From Pagrus major (taxonomy: Eukaryota; Chordata; Actinopteri; Spariformes; Sparidae): a stretch of 64,000 bases of DNA. Where the stretch lies: the NCBI RefSeq assembly GCF_040436345.1, contig NC_133216.1, positions 13,410,110 to 13,474,109 of the forward strand, written 5' to 3'. Made by a program: the position numbers and the translations under genes. The first letter of the stretch is position 1; every line of letters begins with the position of its first letter. The notes under the pieces are model-generated. The model did no database searches and was not told where the DNA came from. It worked only from the letters and a program-made list of their open reading frames with translations. This document shows, piece by piece, positions 26,501 through 39,077 of the stretch.

Positions 26501-29500
26501 TAGAAATCTTTGCAGAGGCATCACAGGAGGCAAAGGTCATGTCATTTTTTCATCCTCATGGCTACAGAAAACACAAAAGACACAGAAGAACAACAATAAT
26601 GCTTTTGAGTCATGACTTGGCCAGTGTCAAAGCCAACTCGTAAATAATGGTGATGATGATCTTTTCTGGTTCACAAGTTTTACTGATCAGTTTTGGTTCA
26701 GTTGGCCCATAATGTGGAAACTATAAATGTTCTTTTCTTACATGCAAGCAACTAAACGCTACACCATTTGATTTAAATGTTTCCAGGTGTGCTGAAATGC
26801 AAGCGAGACCGGAGATATCCGAGAGGCCAGCTGTGTCCTGTTTGTGAAAATCCTGCCCCTTACCACAACAGACCTCTATCCCTTCTCCCCGATGATGCCT
26901 TCACTTGTACCAAACCCTGGATTCAACCCCATCTAAAGCAGAAAAACATCAGCCTGGATGAGGGGGACTTTACTCCAGTCTCCCCTAAGGACTTTATTGC
27001 CCCATTAGGCTCCATACAAATGAACTTGACTAACCACTTTCACAATGATGCAAGTCTGTCTTGCACTGTCCAGAGGCCCTCTGCTTTTGAGAACCTGACA
27101 CAAACGTTGGAGGAGGTGGGGGGAAACAATGTCACCTTACTTTCCGCTGACATAACCACATATTTAGTGTGTAATATTGACTATGAACATATACAGCAGC
27201 TGTGGCAGATTCTGGCAACCTACAGTGACTCTCCCATGAGACTGGAGAGAGGCTATATGCTGGCCAGAAGCCCAGAAATGGTGTACAGGTATAGTGAGCT
27301 GAAAACAAAAGAAGGAGAGGAAGGAATTTACACAAACATTGTGGCTGACATTAAATCCTCACCCGCATGGTTGATGCAGGGAGAGGTGAGCTTCCAGCTT
27401 GACCGCACTACTACCACTTACTCTACTCTGCACATTAAGTACCAGTCTGTGGTCAACTTACGTCTGGAAAACACATCACCTAAGAGAGATCGCTACTCCT
27501 GGACCATGATCAAGCGAGATAATCAAACCAAGACTGAGCACACTGCAGTTACAGGTGGGAGTTAAAGATAAATGCTTAATAAACTAGCTCATAGCTACAA
27601 TGACCTTCATTTCAGTTCTCTTAACTAATGCATGCTGCATGATAAAAATCAACTAGCAACGCTTACCGTAATAAAATATTTGTTTTATTTTTTACATAGG
27701 GGGTGTGATACAACTGAGCTGTCAAATCCAGGGTGAACCAAAGCCGCTGTTGGAGTGGATTTTACCCGATGGAAGTAAGGTCAGAGCTCCTTTCTCCAGT
27801 GAGGACAGGAGGATCATAATCACTACTGAAGGAAAGCTCACTCTACGGGGCGTAGATGCCTCAGACACAGGCATCTACCGGTGCATTGCCACAAACTACC
27901 TGGATGCGGATATCCTTACCTTTCGAGTGACAGTTCTGTCCCCTGATGTGGAAGAAGCGGAGGTCAATGGTATTCAACTCTCAAGACCACTGGGTGAAAA
28001 TTTGGTTTTTGACTGCAGCTCCTCAGGGAGCCCTAAGGCCTCGGTTCAGTGGATACTCCCTGATCACTCAGTAGTGGACACGTCTCACGGGAACAGGAAA
28101 GTGTATGAGAATGGCACCTTGCTGATTCAGCCACTCACAGAGAGGGACAGAGGATTTTATAGGTGTTTGGTTTCAAATCATCTGGGAGTTGACCTGCTCG
28201 TATCTCAGGTGACAGTGACTGAAGGAAGGACTGAGACAGTAAAAGTTTTGGACAGTGAGGGATCAGGGATGGAGATGGAGGACGAGGTTGACCCTCGTTT
28301 GACTGAAAACATGGTCGCCCTCAATGAGGTCCCCTCCTCCAGTCCCTCTGACAGAACTAGTCAGGAATCCAGGACTGTCACCTCAGATCGACCTTACCCC
28401 AAACACAGATCACAAGGTAGAGGAGGCGCTAGAGGTAGACTGGGACAGAGAAGGAGAGGACCAGTCGGCAACAGACGAATTTGGAGTAGTAGGGTCTTTG
28501 ATAAAGCTTCCAGGAGAGTGGACCCTCAGAAATTTGCTGAATTGATGAAAAAGGCTCAGGATGGATCAAGAGTAAAGACTGGCACAGACTCAAACACTGG
28601 TCTTTCCGGTGATGGGGAAATTGGCTCTGGTGAGGATCACAATGAAGATCATCTCATTATTGTGCCGAGGACCGTTGAACCAATAACAGATAATCCAGAG
28701 AGACGTAGAATATTTGGGCAAGAGAACAGGCAATCTGAAACTATTACACAGAGAGGACATCGTAGTAATGTAGCAACAACAGAGTCATATATGCAGTCAG
28801 ATTCTACACCAATCAAGTACACATTCACAAACTATCCAACAGGAAGGAGTGAAAGTCAAAGTGATGCAGTCACAACATATAACACAATTTCACACAACAC
28901 AGATCTGCCTAGTTTTGATGAGACCTCTGAATTTTATGCCTTGGAAAGAAGTACCAAGCCAGGCTTAAACATGCGCCCAGTCACTCTCCAACTTACTGTC
29001 ACAGACTCCTCGCAAGAAACTCAGCTCCATTTCTCAGGAGAACAACCTGAAGAACCAGAGACATCCACTTGGGCTGCGCTCTCATTTACCACAGACCCGA
29101 ATGTCACTCCAATGAGGGATGGCCCAGGCCAAGTAGTCATTCACACATCCACAGACCCAGAAAGCCAGACGACATTCACAGCCGTCACCACCACAGAGAG
29201 ACAGCAAGATGAGATAACCTTCCACACTACCCAAACAATCAAATCCCCTCGCCTGCCTGCAGGATCCACCATCATCTCCCGGCAGCAGATCCATATCATC
29301 CCACACAAGAACGGCAGAGGAGGGGGCCGCAGGAGGACCTTCCAAGGCCGCAGGAGGATCATTAAGCCTGGCAGGATCACTGACATACAGTCCATCATCA
29401 ATAAACTTAAACAGCCCTCAGTGAAGAAGGAAGGGAATGCCACAGTGCCATTTAGGATTGAACTGACCACAGGTGAGCAGTCTTGTTTTGTAAGCAAACA

Positions 29501-32500
29501 GAGTGATTGTTAAGTGTTTGGTGAATGTTTCAGTGTGTGCTTCATCAGCTGATATTTCTATGTGACTGTTTCCTTTTTTCTTTATGTTTTCAGACTGTTG
29601 TGATAAAGACAAAAAGAAGACAGATCTTCAGGTGGTCAAACCAACAGCGTCTTCCAGTTCATCTTTACAGAGAACAGAAAGACCTGCCTCTACACAAAAA
29701 ACTGCAGCTTCTACAACAAACTATTACATCACTTCAAAGGCCCCCTTCACCCAAACAGAGTCAAGGCCAGAAGTTTCAAGTGGCTACATCACCTCTGCTG
29801 ATGCCCCTGAGTTTGACCCGACAATTGATCCATTTTTAAATAAAGAACCGTCGGTCTCATCAACAGCCGCCACTACTACAACTGCCTCCAAGGTTATTCG
29901 TGGAAGAATACCATGGGACAGGCTGTTTGGAAACAGAGAGAAAGAAAGGATACTGGGCAGGCTAAGAAAACCTTTCATCACCCCAAAAACTACAACTACA
30001 ACTACAACTGAAACTACAACAGCGACCCTAACCACAACCCCTGCTGCTGTGCCCACCACCACTGCAAACTCAATGGCTGAACCTGAGACTCTGTCTCCAT
30101 CGAGACACACAGGGAACAAAGAGGGCTCTTTAGATGATGACTATGGAGATTTGTCCTCTGCGGATTTTGAGTTCACAACATCAGGACCCAGCATTCAACA
30201 CCTAATTACTACCAGTTCATCATATTACTCCAGGTCCTCCACCACCGCTGGAACACTGCCAGAATCACAGACTCTACCTTCCCCATCAACTGTCAAACCA
30301 CCTACAGTTGAAAATCCTGATGAAGCCATATCATCTGGGTCTGGAGGACTACCTGATAATTGGTTTGTAGTCAGACAGAGGCCTGGTGGGACAAGAGGGG
30401 GGCAAGGGCGCAGAAGGAGGCCCTTTAGGGGCAGGAGACCCTTTAAGAGACCTGGAATCACTAAATTACAACCAAGTACCACAACTGAGGCTTTAACTAC
30501 AGAGGTAACAACAATGGAAACAACCACTCCACCACCACGTACTGTTTCACTCCACAAGCCCCTGTACACACCATCAAGGAACGAGGACAGAACTGCGATA
30601 ACTGTTTCCACTGACGAAACATCAAAAGAAGAGAAGGACTTATATGAGGAATTTGAGTGGAGCACATCTAGCAGTCTTCCAGCCTATACTACAACAAATA
30701 CATCTGCAATCCCCACAACAACACTCTCCCCAACCACTACATTCATGCCAACTACGACAAAAGGGCCTTACACAACGGTTCGGACCAGAGTCCACAGCAA
30801 CATTAGACCACCATCACAGAGGCACAATGGTCACAACACTCCTAGGCCAGCAATCAGGAGAATCAGACCTACTGTGCAGAGCAGTGGTGCTAGAGGCAGT
30901 GCCGGTAAAGGACTTACCTTTGACTCAGTGACCATTCTTCGAGCTGAGCAAGGATACACCAACACCCCAGCACCATATAACAACATTGGCAATCCATCTG
31001 TAGGGAGTACCAATATTGCTGACTTTGAACCCACAACAAAGGTCATGACAGGCAAACCTAGGATAGTTGGGGGCAACGCAGCCAGCTTCACTGTGTTATC
31101 CAACTCAGATGCTTTCCTGCCATGTGAGGCTGTTGGAAACCCCCAGCCAACGATAACCTGGAAACGCTTCTCATCAAGCACAGGTATTGTTATTGTATTG
31201 TTATTATTAAGAAAAGGCCCTTGTGATATTTGTTTCTATTTATTTCAAAGAACAGAGAGCACTTTGTTGTTGATTATTTAAGTTGACAAAGGGGTTCTGA
31301 AATACTACATTTGGTCTTGACATTGTCTTATTGCAGTGTATTCCTTCTCTGTTTTATTTTTAACCTATAGTTTTTATTGTGTGTGTTTGTATGGCATTTA
31401 CATTGCATAATAAGAACATAAGAAACAATTAGAAAATATCAAAATGGGCAAACAACAATACAAATTCTAACTAAGTAAATAAAAATCACAGATGGGGGGA
31501 AGTGAGTTTGAAGAAGTAAGGAAAAGTAACTAGGGTTGATGTTTTTTGAGTTTTTAATTGTTTTTAGAAATTTTTTTGGTTACATTTTTCTTAAAAGACA
31601 TTACCTTTCTCCCTCAGGAAACACCATTACCATGAAGGGGAGGATGGGTAAATTTGAGGTGTTGAATAATGGCACCCTGTTGATCCAGAACGCCAACATT
31701 AAGGATCGTGGCCAGTACCTCTGCCTAGCTGAGAATTATCATGGATCAGATAAACTTCTTGTCACCCTCTCAGTGGTGGCCTACCCCTCACGCATCCTAG
31801 AGCCAAAAATGCGTGAGATAAAGTCTCATGCAGGAAACACCGTGGAGATGAAATGTAAAGCAGATGGTCGGCCCACACCCATGATATCCTGGATCCTGGC
31901 TAACAGAACCCAGGTCAGGGGTCAGAACACCGAGAAGGGAAGGGTATCGGTGTCTGCTGAGGGGACTCTGATCATTGAGCAGGTGTCTGTTTATGACAGA
32001 GGTCATTACAAATGCATCGCCAGTAATCCAGCTGGAGCTGATACTGCCACAGTCCGACTGCAGGTGGTGGCAGCTCCACCGGGCATCCTGGAGGACAAAC
32101 GACAACAGGTGAAAGCTGGTGAGAGCCAGACCTTGTGGCTACCCTGCACTGGCCAAGGCAGCCCTCAGCCTACCATTCACTGGGTCCTCCATGACGGGTC
32201 AATTGTACGATCTAAGAGACCTACCAGCAACACAAGGATATCAGTGTATGAGAATGGCACCCTCCTCATTAAGGATGTTACTCAAGCAGACAGCGGGAAA
32301 TATGAATGTATTGCTACCAGCTCTACTGGCTCAGAGAGAAGAGTGGTGACTCTGACAGTAGAGAGGCGAGAGTCTGCACCTATAATAGTGGAGACATCCC
32401 AGCGTTTGACAGAGATGTTCTTCGGGGACCAGCTGAGACTAAACTGCTCAGCTACAGGAGACCCTAAACCCAGAATCATCTGGAGGCTGCCCTCTAAAGC

Positions 32501-35500
32501 TGTGGTGGACCAGTGGCACAGGTAAAAAATGGCTTGATCAGTGTCAGATATGCACAGAAGAACAGATGGTAGCATTTATAATGGACTTGTCAGTATAAGC
32601 TAAAACAGACACGCTGAACATTTTGCACAAAATAGATAAAACATTGCAAAAAAAACATCAGTTTTTAGGCTGTGCGGAACTTGCAAAAGAAGCTTTCTTG
32701 TTTTCACAGGATTGTTCTTCTTCACTTCAGGATTTAGTGATATGTCTCCATTCATGATCCCAATGTCAAGAGATTTATAAATCAAACTTTAATTGGAAAC
32801 AGGCAGACAACAGCTAAGCTCTTCATCCCAGTTTGAGGATGATAAAACAAAAAAGGCATCTTAAGGGTTCACTGTATGTGTAGCATTTCTGTTTTCATTT
32901 CAATAAGTCTCCACATTTCCTCAGTTCTGGTGTCATCCCCTAAAGTGCAGAATAAGCTAGTCTGTGCTTTGAGGTGATGCTTGCTCATTCCATGTATAAA
33001 CGATAATCTGAATGAAAACATCCAATACATGCAATGATTGAAGCCTCAGTGGGAAAAACATTTAGTAACTTGGTAGGCACAGTAGCTCACAGATCTGAGG
33101 GCATTTTGTTGATTTGGAGACTATAAGACTATAATTGATGATAAAACATACTAAAAACATATTTTCATGAGCATTGCCCTGTTCAATGTGATGAACATTT
33201 GAGTACATGTTCTAACATAATAGTAACATGAAAGGAGAATGACCATACTTTGTTTACTAGCTTAATTTCATTGTGTTTCAAATATATCATTATTGTGACA
33301 CTAAATCGTTGGTGTGTATTCACCAGGCAACTCATCTTGATCAAGCAAAATAGTAAAAAAGAAAAAAATCCAACTTTTAGTTTTTCAAGGTCAATGTGTA
33401 CAGTAGCTTTGTAACATTAGACGTGTGGCAGTGACAAGACAAGCAAGACTTATTCTGAAGCTTTACCAACTTGCAGATGAAGCAGCTTCAGTAATATTTC
33501 CATAAGCTCTGCATATTCTCTGTTTTCTCCAAAAGACAAATATTTGCTAAAAAAAATCAAAATGACAAATGTTTGGATCACCAATAAAAAAAACAGGAGA
33601 GCGCCTTCAGAATATTGGCTTACTTGCAGTATATGCTTTGTCTGTAAACAATTTTATAGCCTCTCTCTATGCATGCAACATCAGAGGAAAAAAGGAAAGC
33701 TTGTTGTTGTCAAGAAACACAACAGTGCAGTGCTGGTGTTTTTCAATTCATTGCCAAGGCCTTGGCTCGGTTTGCTGGTCAGTTCATAAAATCTTTAGTC
33801 TCTTAAACCTCCCTTGTGAATTTATGTAAGTTTATGTATGTTTGTTTGATGTACGTAGTTAAATTAGTTTTCCGCTGTTTTATTGTCCATTTCTAACTAT
33901 TTGAGCCATTTTTTTCGACCACAATGTTCTCATTTGTTTTTTATTTTATGTTTTTGTCATGGCCCTTTATTTTGATGAGGTTATATAAAAAATCTTCACT
34001 GTTATCAATATGACTGTGGTGTGTGCAAGCACAAGACACAGCTTTTGTGGTGAATGTAAAGAATGTAATTTTACTTGATGAGGTTTTTTTCAAGGTCTTG
34101 CTTTTTACATTGCTTGTATAAACAAGTAGTTTCTTCTATAGCTCAAGGACTACAGTATTTGGATTCTCCAAATACCATTTATAAAACAATACAGTAGTTC
34201 ATGCAATGTCAATATTATATGTGTAATTGTCCCTTGTCCTGCACAATAGTAAATGGAGCTCACTTGTATTTGATCAGGCTTTTTTCTTTCCTCCCCAAAT
34301 ACTAAATCTCTGTAATCTTCTGTCATGTTTATCTCCAGGATGGGCAGCAGAATTCAGGTCCTGGAGAATGGCACACTTATTGTTAGCTCTGTGAGTGATA
34401 AAGATGCTGGAGACTATATCTGTGTGGCACGAAGCATAATTGGTGATGATCTCCAGCTCATGAGGGTGGGTGTGTCAATGAAGCCAGCCAAGATAGAGCC
34501 TAAGCTCCATGGAAAGAAGCAGGTTCCCTACGGTAAAGACTTGAAAGTTGACTGTAAAGCCTCAGGATCACCAAAGCCAGAGATCTCCTGGGGTCTACCA
34601 GATGGTACAGTGGTCAACAGCGCTCTTCAGTCTGATGCCAGCAGTGGAGGAGGGCGAGCACGACGCTATACACTTTTTGATAATGGAACTCTCTACCTAA
34701 ACCAGGTATGTAAAGGCATGTCACCTTCCCCTGTTAAACATAAAAACCTTTTCAGAAGATTTACATCACTATCATGCTTCTCCAGGTTGGTATTTCAGAG
34801 GAGGGGGACTACACCTGCTATGCTGAGAACCAGGGGGGCAAGGATGAGATGATTGTCCATATCAGTGTGGTGACTGCTGCCCCCAGGATACGTCCACCCA
34901 GCCATACCTACGCCAGAGTGAAGCCTGGAGGGAACATCCGCTTTGATTGTGAAGCACTTGGGGAACCCAAACCCAAGATCCTTTGGATGCTGCCCACCCA
35001 CGATGTAATCGCAGCATCAAATGAACGCTACCTGATGCATGTCAATGGCTCACTTGACATCAGAAATGTGAAGGTTAGCGATGCTGGGGATTATATTTGT
35101 ATGGCGCGCAACCCCGCTGGAGAAAATAGAAAAGTCTACAAACTTGATATAGATGGGAACCCACCAATGATCAATGGCTACCAGCAGAACAGGACAGTAA
35201 TCAAAGATGTAGCTGTTAAATTCTCCAGGAAATTAATAGACTGTAAGGCGGAGGGCAATCCCAGTCCAAGTATCACTTGGATTATGCCTGATAACATCTT
35301 CCTGACAGCACCATACTTTGGCAGCAGGATTAATGTCCACCATAATGGGACATTAGAGATTCGTAATGTGCGGCCGACTGATACAGCAGAGTTCATATGC
35401 ATGGCAAGGAATGATGGAGGGGAGGCAGTAATGGTGGTGCAGCTGGAGGTGAGCGGCACGCTCCGCAGACCAATCTTCAAGAACCCCTTCAACGAACGTA

Positions 35501-36324
35501 TTGTGTCTCGGATCGGCAAAACCACAGTATTGAACTGCTCTGCTGATGGATACCCAATGCCTGAGATCATTTGGACTTTGCCTAATGGCACACGGTTTAC
35601 CAGTGGACCTAGCCACCACCTCGGCAACGAGGGGATTTTAATCATCTACAGTCCTAGCAAAGAGGATGCAGGGAAGTACCGCTGTGGTGCCAAGAACTTA
35701 GTGGGCTACATAGAGAAGCTAATAATTCTGGATGTTGGGCAGAAGCCTTACATCCTGACAAGACCTAGGGGTATCATACGGAGTGTGTCTGGAGACCCTC
35801 TCTTCCTTCACTGTCTATCTGATGGGAGTCCCAGACCCAGAATCTACTGGACCATTCCCGGTGGCCACACTCTGACTCGGCCTCAAGTCCTTGGGCGTTA
35901 CCAGTTACTACAGAATGGTACTCTGGTTATTCAGGATACTACTCTACACGACCGAGGGAACTACGTCTGCAGGGCTCGTAACGATGCCGGGGAGGCTGTG
36001 CTCACTGTCCCTGTTGTCATCATCGCCTATTCTCCTCGGATCACAGCAGGGCCACCACCTAATGTGAAGGCAGTGACCGGGACACCAATTCATCTCAACT
36101 GTGCTGCCACCGGGATCCCCAAGCCAGAGATCACCTGGGAGCTGCCCGATCGCTCAGTTCTGTCAGCAGCAGAACAGGGCCGGCCCATGGGTAGCGAACT
36201 GCTTCATCCTCAGGGCACACTTATCATTCAGAGACCCACAGTCTCAGACTCTGGCACGTACAAGTGCCTGGCCAAGAACCGCCTGGGTACAGACTCAAAG
36301 GCCACATATGTACGTGTACTGTGA
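23392..36324 (+). CDS. igsf10: immunoglobulin superfamily member 10, nine coding exons
   Basis: Nine exons joined by GT-AG introns: 23392-23597, 25154-25283, 25769-26159, 26787-27554, 27700-29472, 29594-31183, 31618-32521, 34339-34705, 34786-36324. Their total of 7,668 bases is exactly 2,555 codons plus stop; human IGSF10 is 2,623 residues. Order: signal peptide (1-31), LRRNT, six LRRs, LRRCT (to about 275), a spacer, two Ig C2 domains (about 495-680), a Thr/Ser/Pro- and Arg-rich linker (about 690-1575), then ten Ig C2 domains to the C terminus. Each Ig has the C...W...YxC pattern. No transmembrane segment is seen, so it is secreted. Close human matches include VPTEVHCTFRYLT, the LRRCT NPWTCDC and RLPSKAVVDQ. 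The paralogue mxra5 has the same layout; neighbours aadac and p2ry12 decide for igsf10. In human, IGSF10 is linked to GnRH-neuron migration and delayed puberty. Confidence 0.93.
24480..24615 (+). repeat. interspersed repeat family A copy in igsf10 intron 1
   Basis: Reads TAAAGTAGCAGAAAATGGAA, then AATTGTACTTAAGTGCAGTA and TTACATTCCATCACTGTAT. The same text recurs, diverged, at 52030-52436, 56040-56218 and, inverted, at 60338-60481. It is a well-known type of short non-coding repeat in fish. Less similar flanking sequence may extend the copy left to about 24200. Confidence 0.7.
25154..25283 (+). CDS. igsf10: igsf10 coding exon 2: first LRRs
   Basis: Starts after TTTAG and ends at CAG|GTAACA, phase 0. 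It encodes YNSITVLREDDLSGLENLEL and the following repeat, aligned with human NLGYNSLVRL. Confidence 0.9.
25769..26159 (+). CDS. igsf10: igsf10 coding exon 3: remaining LRRs and start of LRRCT
   Basis: Begins VLKMSFNKVKKI after TGTCACAG and ends after NPWTCDCRMKWFSAWAQRNT at AG|GTGAGG, phase 1. It carries the non-standard LRR spacer HSQVFKVSSVKNIHLSD, also present in human (LQIFKISFIKFLYLSD). Confidence 0.92.
26787..27554 (+). CDS. igsf10: igsf10 coding exon 4: end of LRRCT and spacer domain
   Basis: Completes the LRRCT Cys pattern (LKCKRD...LCPVC) and encodes the IGSF10/MXRA5-specific spacer, with TTYLVCNIDYEHIQ.LWQIL and YSDSPMRLER matching human FLVCNIDYGHIQPVWQIL and YSDSPLILER. Ends in phase 1 before the first Ig. 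Confidence 0.92.
27700..29472 (+). CDS. igsf10: igsf10 coding exon 5: Ig 1, Ig 2 and first half of the linker
   Basis: Two Ig C2 domains (IQLSCQ...GIYRCIATN and LVFDCSSSG...GFYRCLVSN) are followed by linker. The linker keeps SRRVDPQKFAELMKKAQ (human ARRIDPQHWAALLEKAK) and ends with an Arg-rich block near 29305-29385. The rest of the linker is poorly conserved and low in complexity. Confidence 0.92.
29594..31183 (+). CDS. igsf10: igsf10 coding exon 6: Thr-rich linker and start of Ig 3
   Basis: Thr/Ser/Pro-rich, mucin-like, with ACA/ACT runs (for example 29988-30065). It contains RGRIPWDRLFG (human RRKIPWQQNF) and a second Arg-rich block (30396-30450). The last 43 residues, from KPRIVGGNAASFTV, open Ig 3 and match human KPRIVGGKAASFTI. 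The 121-bp intron before it splits the linker. Confidence 0.9.
31618..32521 (+). CDS. igsf10: igsf10 coding exon 7: Ig 3 end, Ig 4, Ig 5, start of Ig 6
   Basis: Encodes GQYLCLAEN, HYKCIASN and KYECIATSSTGSERRVV, then LRLNCSATGDPKPRI and RLPSKAVVDQWH of Ig 6. Ends inside Ig 6 in phase 2, the same place as the human sequence SKAVVDQQHR. Confidence 0.92.
32522..34338 (+). other. igsf10 intron 7, longest intron of the gene
   Basis: 1,817 bases of AT-rich DNA between two halves of the Ig 6 coding sequence. Nothing recognisable inside. The other introns are 1,556, 485, 627, 145, 121, 434 and 80 bases, in order 1-6 and 8. Confidence 0.7.
34339..34705 (+). CDS. igsf10: igsf10 coding exon 8: Ig 6 end and most of Ig 7
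   Basis: Starts with MGSRIQVLENGTL after CTCCAG and ends in YTLFDNGTLYLNQ, phase 0, before an 80-bp intron. Confidence 0.92.
34786..36324 (+). CDS. igsf10: igsf10 coding exon 9: Ig 7 end to Ig 12, stop
   Basis: One exon holds the end of Ig 7 and five full Ig C2 domains, each with a YxC(M/R/K)A(R/K)N F-strand. The last domain ends TYKCLAKNRLGTDSK and the protein ends ATYVRVL, as human ATYIQVI. Stop TGA at 36322-36324. Confidence 0.95.
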   Translation, partial: VGISEEGDYTCYAENQGGKDEMIVHISVVTAAPRIRPPSHTYARVKPGGNIRFDCEALGEPKPKILWMLPTHDVIAASNERYLMHVNGSLDIRNVKVSDAGDYICMARNPAGENRKVYKLDIDGNPPMINGYQQNRTVIKDVAVKFSRKLIDCKAEGNPSPSITWIMPDNIFLTAPYFGSRINVHHNGTLEIRNVRPTDTAEFICMARNDGGEAVMVVQLEVSGTLRRPIFKNPFNERIVSRIGKTTVLNCSADGYPMPEIIWTLPNGTRFTSGPSHHLGNEGILIIYSPSKEDAGKYRCGAKNLVGYIEKLIILDVGQKPYILTRPRGIIRSVSGDPLFLHCLSDGSPRPRIYWTIPGGHTLTRPQVLGRYQLLQNGTLVIQDTTLHDRGNYVCRARNDAGEAVLTVPVVIIAYSPRITAGPPPNVKAVTGTPIHLNCAATGIPKPEITWELPDRSVLSAAEQGRPMGSELLHPQGTLIIQRPTVSDSGTYKCLAKNRLGTDSKATYVRVL

Positions 36325-36482
36325 GAAAAAGACAAGGCTGAAGGAGGACAAATGCATATCTGAATGTAGACATTAACAGACACAGTCACTGTGAGGTGCA
36401 GTACATGTTTTCTCACGTGTGGATTTGTGAGGATCACAGCTTTTGGAATATTATTAAATAGGTGACAAATGTGGATTAAAAA

Positions 36483-36488
36483 AATAAA
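36483..36488 (+). terminator. possible igsf10 polyadenylation signal
   Basis: AATAAA 159 bases after the stop codon. Further AATAAA copies occur downstream (for example in 38075-38180), so a longer 3' UTR is also possible. Confidence 0.35.
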
Positions 36489-39070
36489 CAGAGCACAAGA
36501 AGAGAAGGGAAACAGACATTTTTTAAGGGAAAATGATGTGTTTTTTTAACTGGAAAACCCAGCCTGGAGCTAAAAAGTTGTTATTGTAACTTTGGATGTG
36601 GGGGTCTGGAAATTCAGAGGTGGTTCTCATGGGAGAAAAAGGGCCAGTGCATGGAGTCAAACTGAAAGTGATTTCTCTAAGCAGGCGTTGCTGGCCACAC
36701 ATTGGGATACTATTACAGCAGATATACAGAGAGGGAGAAAAAAATTGTGTAATAGACTGATTGAAAGAAAAAAAGACTCCCAGGAGGGGTTTAATTCCCT
36801 TTAGACATTTTCCAGAAGTTGTTGCTGCCATAGCATGTTGCTTTGTCGTTTAACAGCAAATGAAAAAGACAGCAGATGGAGTATATAGCATCATATCTTT
36901 CAAGAGCAAGTAATTGGATTTCACGGTGGAAGAAAAGATTTTTATAAAAAATAATGAGGCTTGTTTTACACTGGATACATATCGACATGGACAGTACTGC
37001 GCTTTCATACCAGAATCACATAAGATTTCTTTATTATACTTTTTATATTTTGATGAGTTTAAAGCAGATTCCTTTATGTCTATCACAGTGCAGTCCATTG
37101 GTCCAAAAATACAAAATCAGTCGATTGTGTTGTACACAAGAATTTACAGTAATGTTATACATTATGCTAATCTGTAATAATACAGTATATGTTTATCTAT
37201 TTGTAGTATCTACTTTATCAAAGTATGGGAGAAAAATGACATTACAAAGTGAATTCTGCTCATGTCTTTTTAAGGTTTTTATTGTACAATTTGATACATT
37301 TCATGTATATAAAAAAACAGTATATGATTGTTGAAGCTGCAGAGGATTGGCTGTACTAGAAGGCTAGTATAATGCTGTTGTAATGAAGGTCATTAGGATT
37401 ATCCAGTTGTACCTACAGGAGGAGGTAATGGCTGTAGCTGCAGTAGAAACCTTCCAGACACACGCAGTTTTAACTCTCCAGCTGTGAAAATAGTTCTTGA
37501 CCCAGCTCGTCAGTGAGGAGGACCCACAGGGGAGCCTTTGATATTTGTTTGTGATTGTGTGCTGATTTTACTGCCCTCCTGCAAATTAAACTGTGAGGTG
37601 TGGGATGATGTCAAGACAGAAAAGGGGAACAAAGCCATATGTTTTTAAAAAATATGAATCTGTATGTAATTGATTTTATGTACTATTCCTGTTTTCAAAG
37701 TTATATTCTAAGAAATGATAGAAATATATTGCTACAACACAAAAAATTAAATGAATAATGGTGAATTGATGTCATTGAGAGATGGTCTTCTCTAGCCATG
37801 TTTCTTTGAGGACTTTCTGCAGATTGACATTCTTGTTTTTCTTCCTAAAGAAATAGTAACAAGTCATTCAAGTGTATTCATTAAGACAAATACTCTTTGC
37901 CTTTAGGGCAACAACTGGAAACAATTTCTCAGTCAATTGCACCAATTGTGAGCAACCTATAATGACGCACATTTAAAATAGGTTAAAGCTTCCTTTTTGT
38001 AAGGCCTCATAAATAATGCTGTGAGTTGTGTGTTTTTTTCCACTAATCAGGAAAACAAGAGAAAAACTACATTAAATAAAGGAAACAATTCTGTGTCGAG
38101 ATGACATTGTTGGTACATGTTACACATTCAAATCCACTACAGTGCACAAGACAGAGGTAGAGACTTTTATTTGTAAATAAATTATCTTGGGCTGTAACAA
38201 TAAATCAGCTGAACATTGGTATCGGTGGATTTTCGCCCTGTTGGCTTCTATCTGCCTGTCCACAAACATGATAACATTTGCTGGCACATTCATGGGCTAC
38301 TAGGTCATGACATCCCTGTCGTGAGGACTGGCAAATTCTAGTTGTATAGCAGGCTAAACAGGCTTTTGAAGTTACTTTTCAGAAAAATATAATCTTTTTA
38401 AGGTGAAAGAAGGTTTTATTAAAAGTTTCATAAATGTGTATGATCGGATTTGTTCTCTTTCAAATAGTGTGTATTAATGACTTTAAAACAGTTCAGTTAA
38501 AATTTCTTTGTTTATGTGGCACAAAAGGGGAAATAAATAACAACAAAAGGCAGGAATATTAATGGATTGTTTGTTCAGGATCAACAGCAGGAACAGGCAA
38601 ACATGGCAGGAACGGGCCAACTTAACTAAAGACGAACTAAACTAATGAGAGGATGAGGTCCAGGTGGCGTGAGGCGGAGAAACACAGGTGAGGGGAACGA
38701 GTGGAGGAAGCAAGGCTACAAAGGAGATGCAGTGCAGGTGTGAAGGGAATGCAGACTGGTGAGGAGCACAAGAACATTTTTTTAAACATAGTATCAGTCC
38801 AGAATCAGCACATCTCTGAAATTTTCTCAGTATTCTCATTAAGGGTTTCTGATAAAGCCATATCAGAGTCTTTCCTGCACTCAGTGGAAAGCTTTAAACA
38901 CATCTGTGAAACGGCAAATAATTAATTTACAGCAGCTTCCAATACTTAACAGCTGCGTTTTAATGGACACTCAAAATAGGTCAGTAGTTTGTTCTCAAGT
39001 GGGTATGTCCCAATAAATCAATTCTTGACATCTCAGAAAAAAACACATTTTTCCTTAGTGTAGAGCCAGT
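36489..39070 (+). other. igsf10 3' flank, possible long 3' UTR
   Basis: AT-rich DNA without recognisable coding sequence or clear repeat; it may be partly 3' UTR if the first AATAAA is not used. Confidence 0.4.
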
Positions 39071-39077
39071 CCTACAG

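Noticed and set aside
30225-30665. Long minus-strand open frame opposite the igsf10 Thr-rich linker
   Set aside because: A shadow of the biased codon composition of the coding strand; no recognisable protein.
23392-36324. Naming the large LRR/Ig gene mxra5
   Set aside because: Domain layout fits both paralogues, but local matches (for example KPRIVGG, SKAVVDQ, VNID spacer) and the neighbours aadac and p2ry12 point to igsf10.
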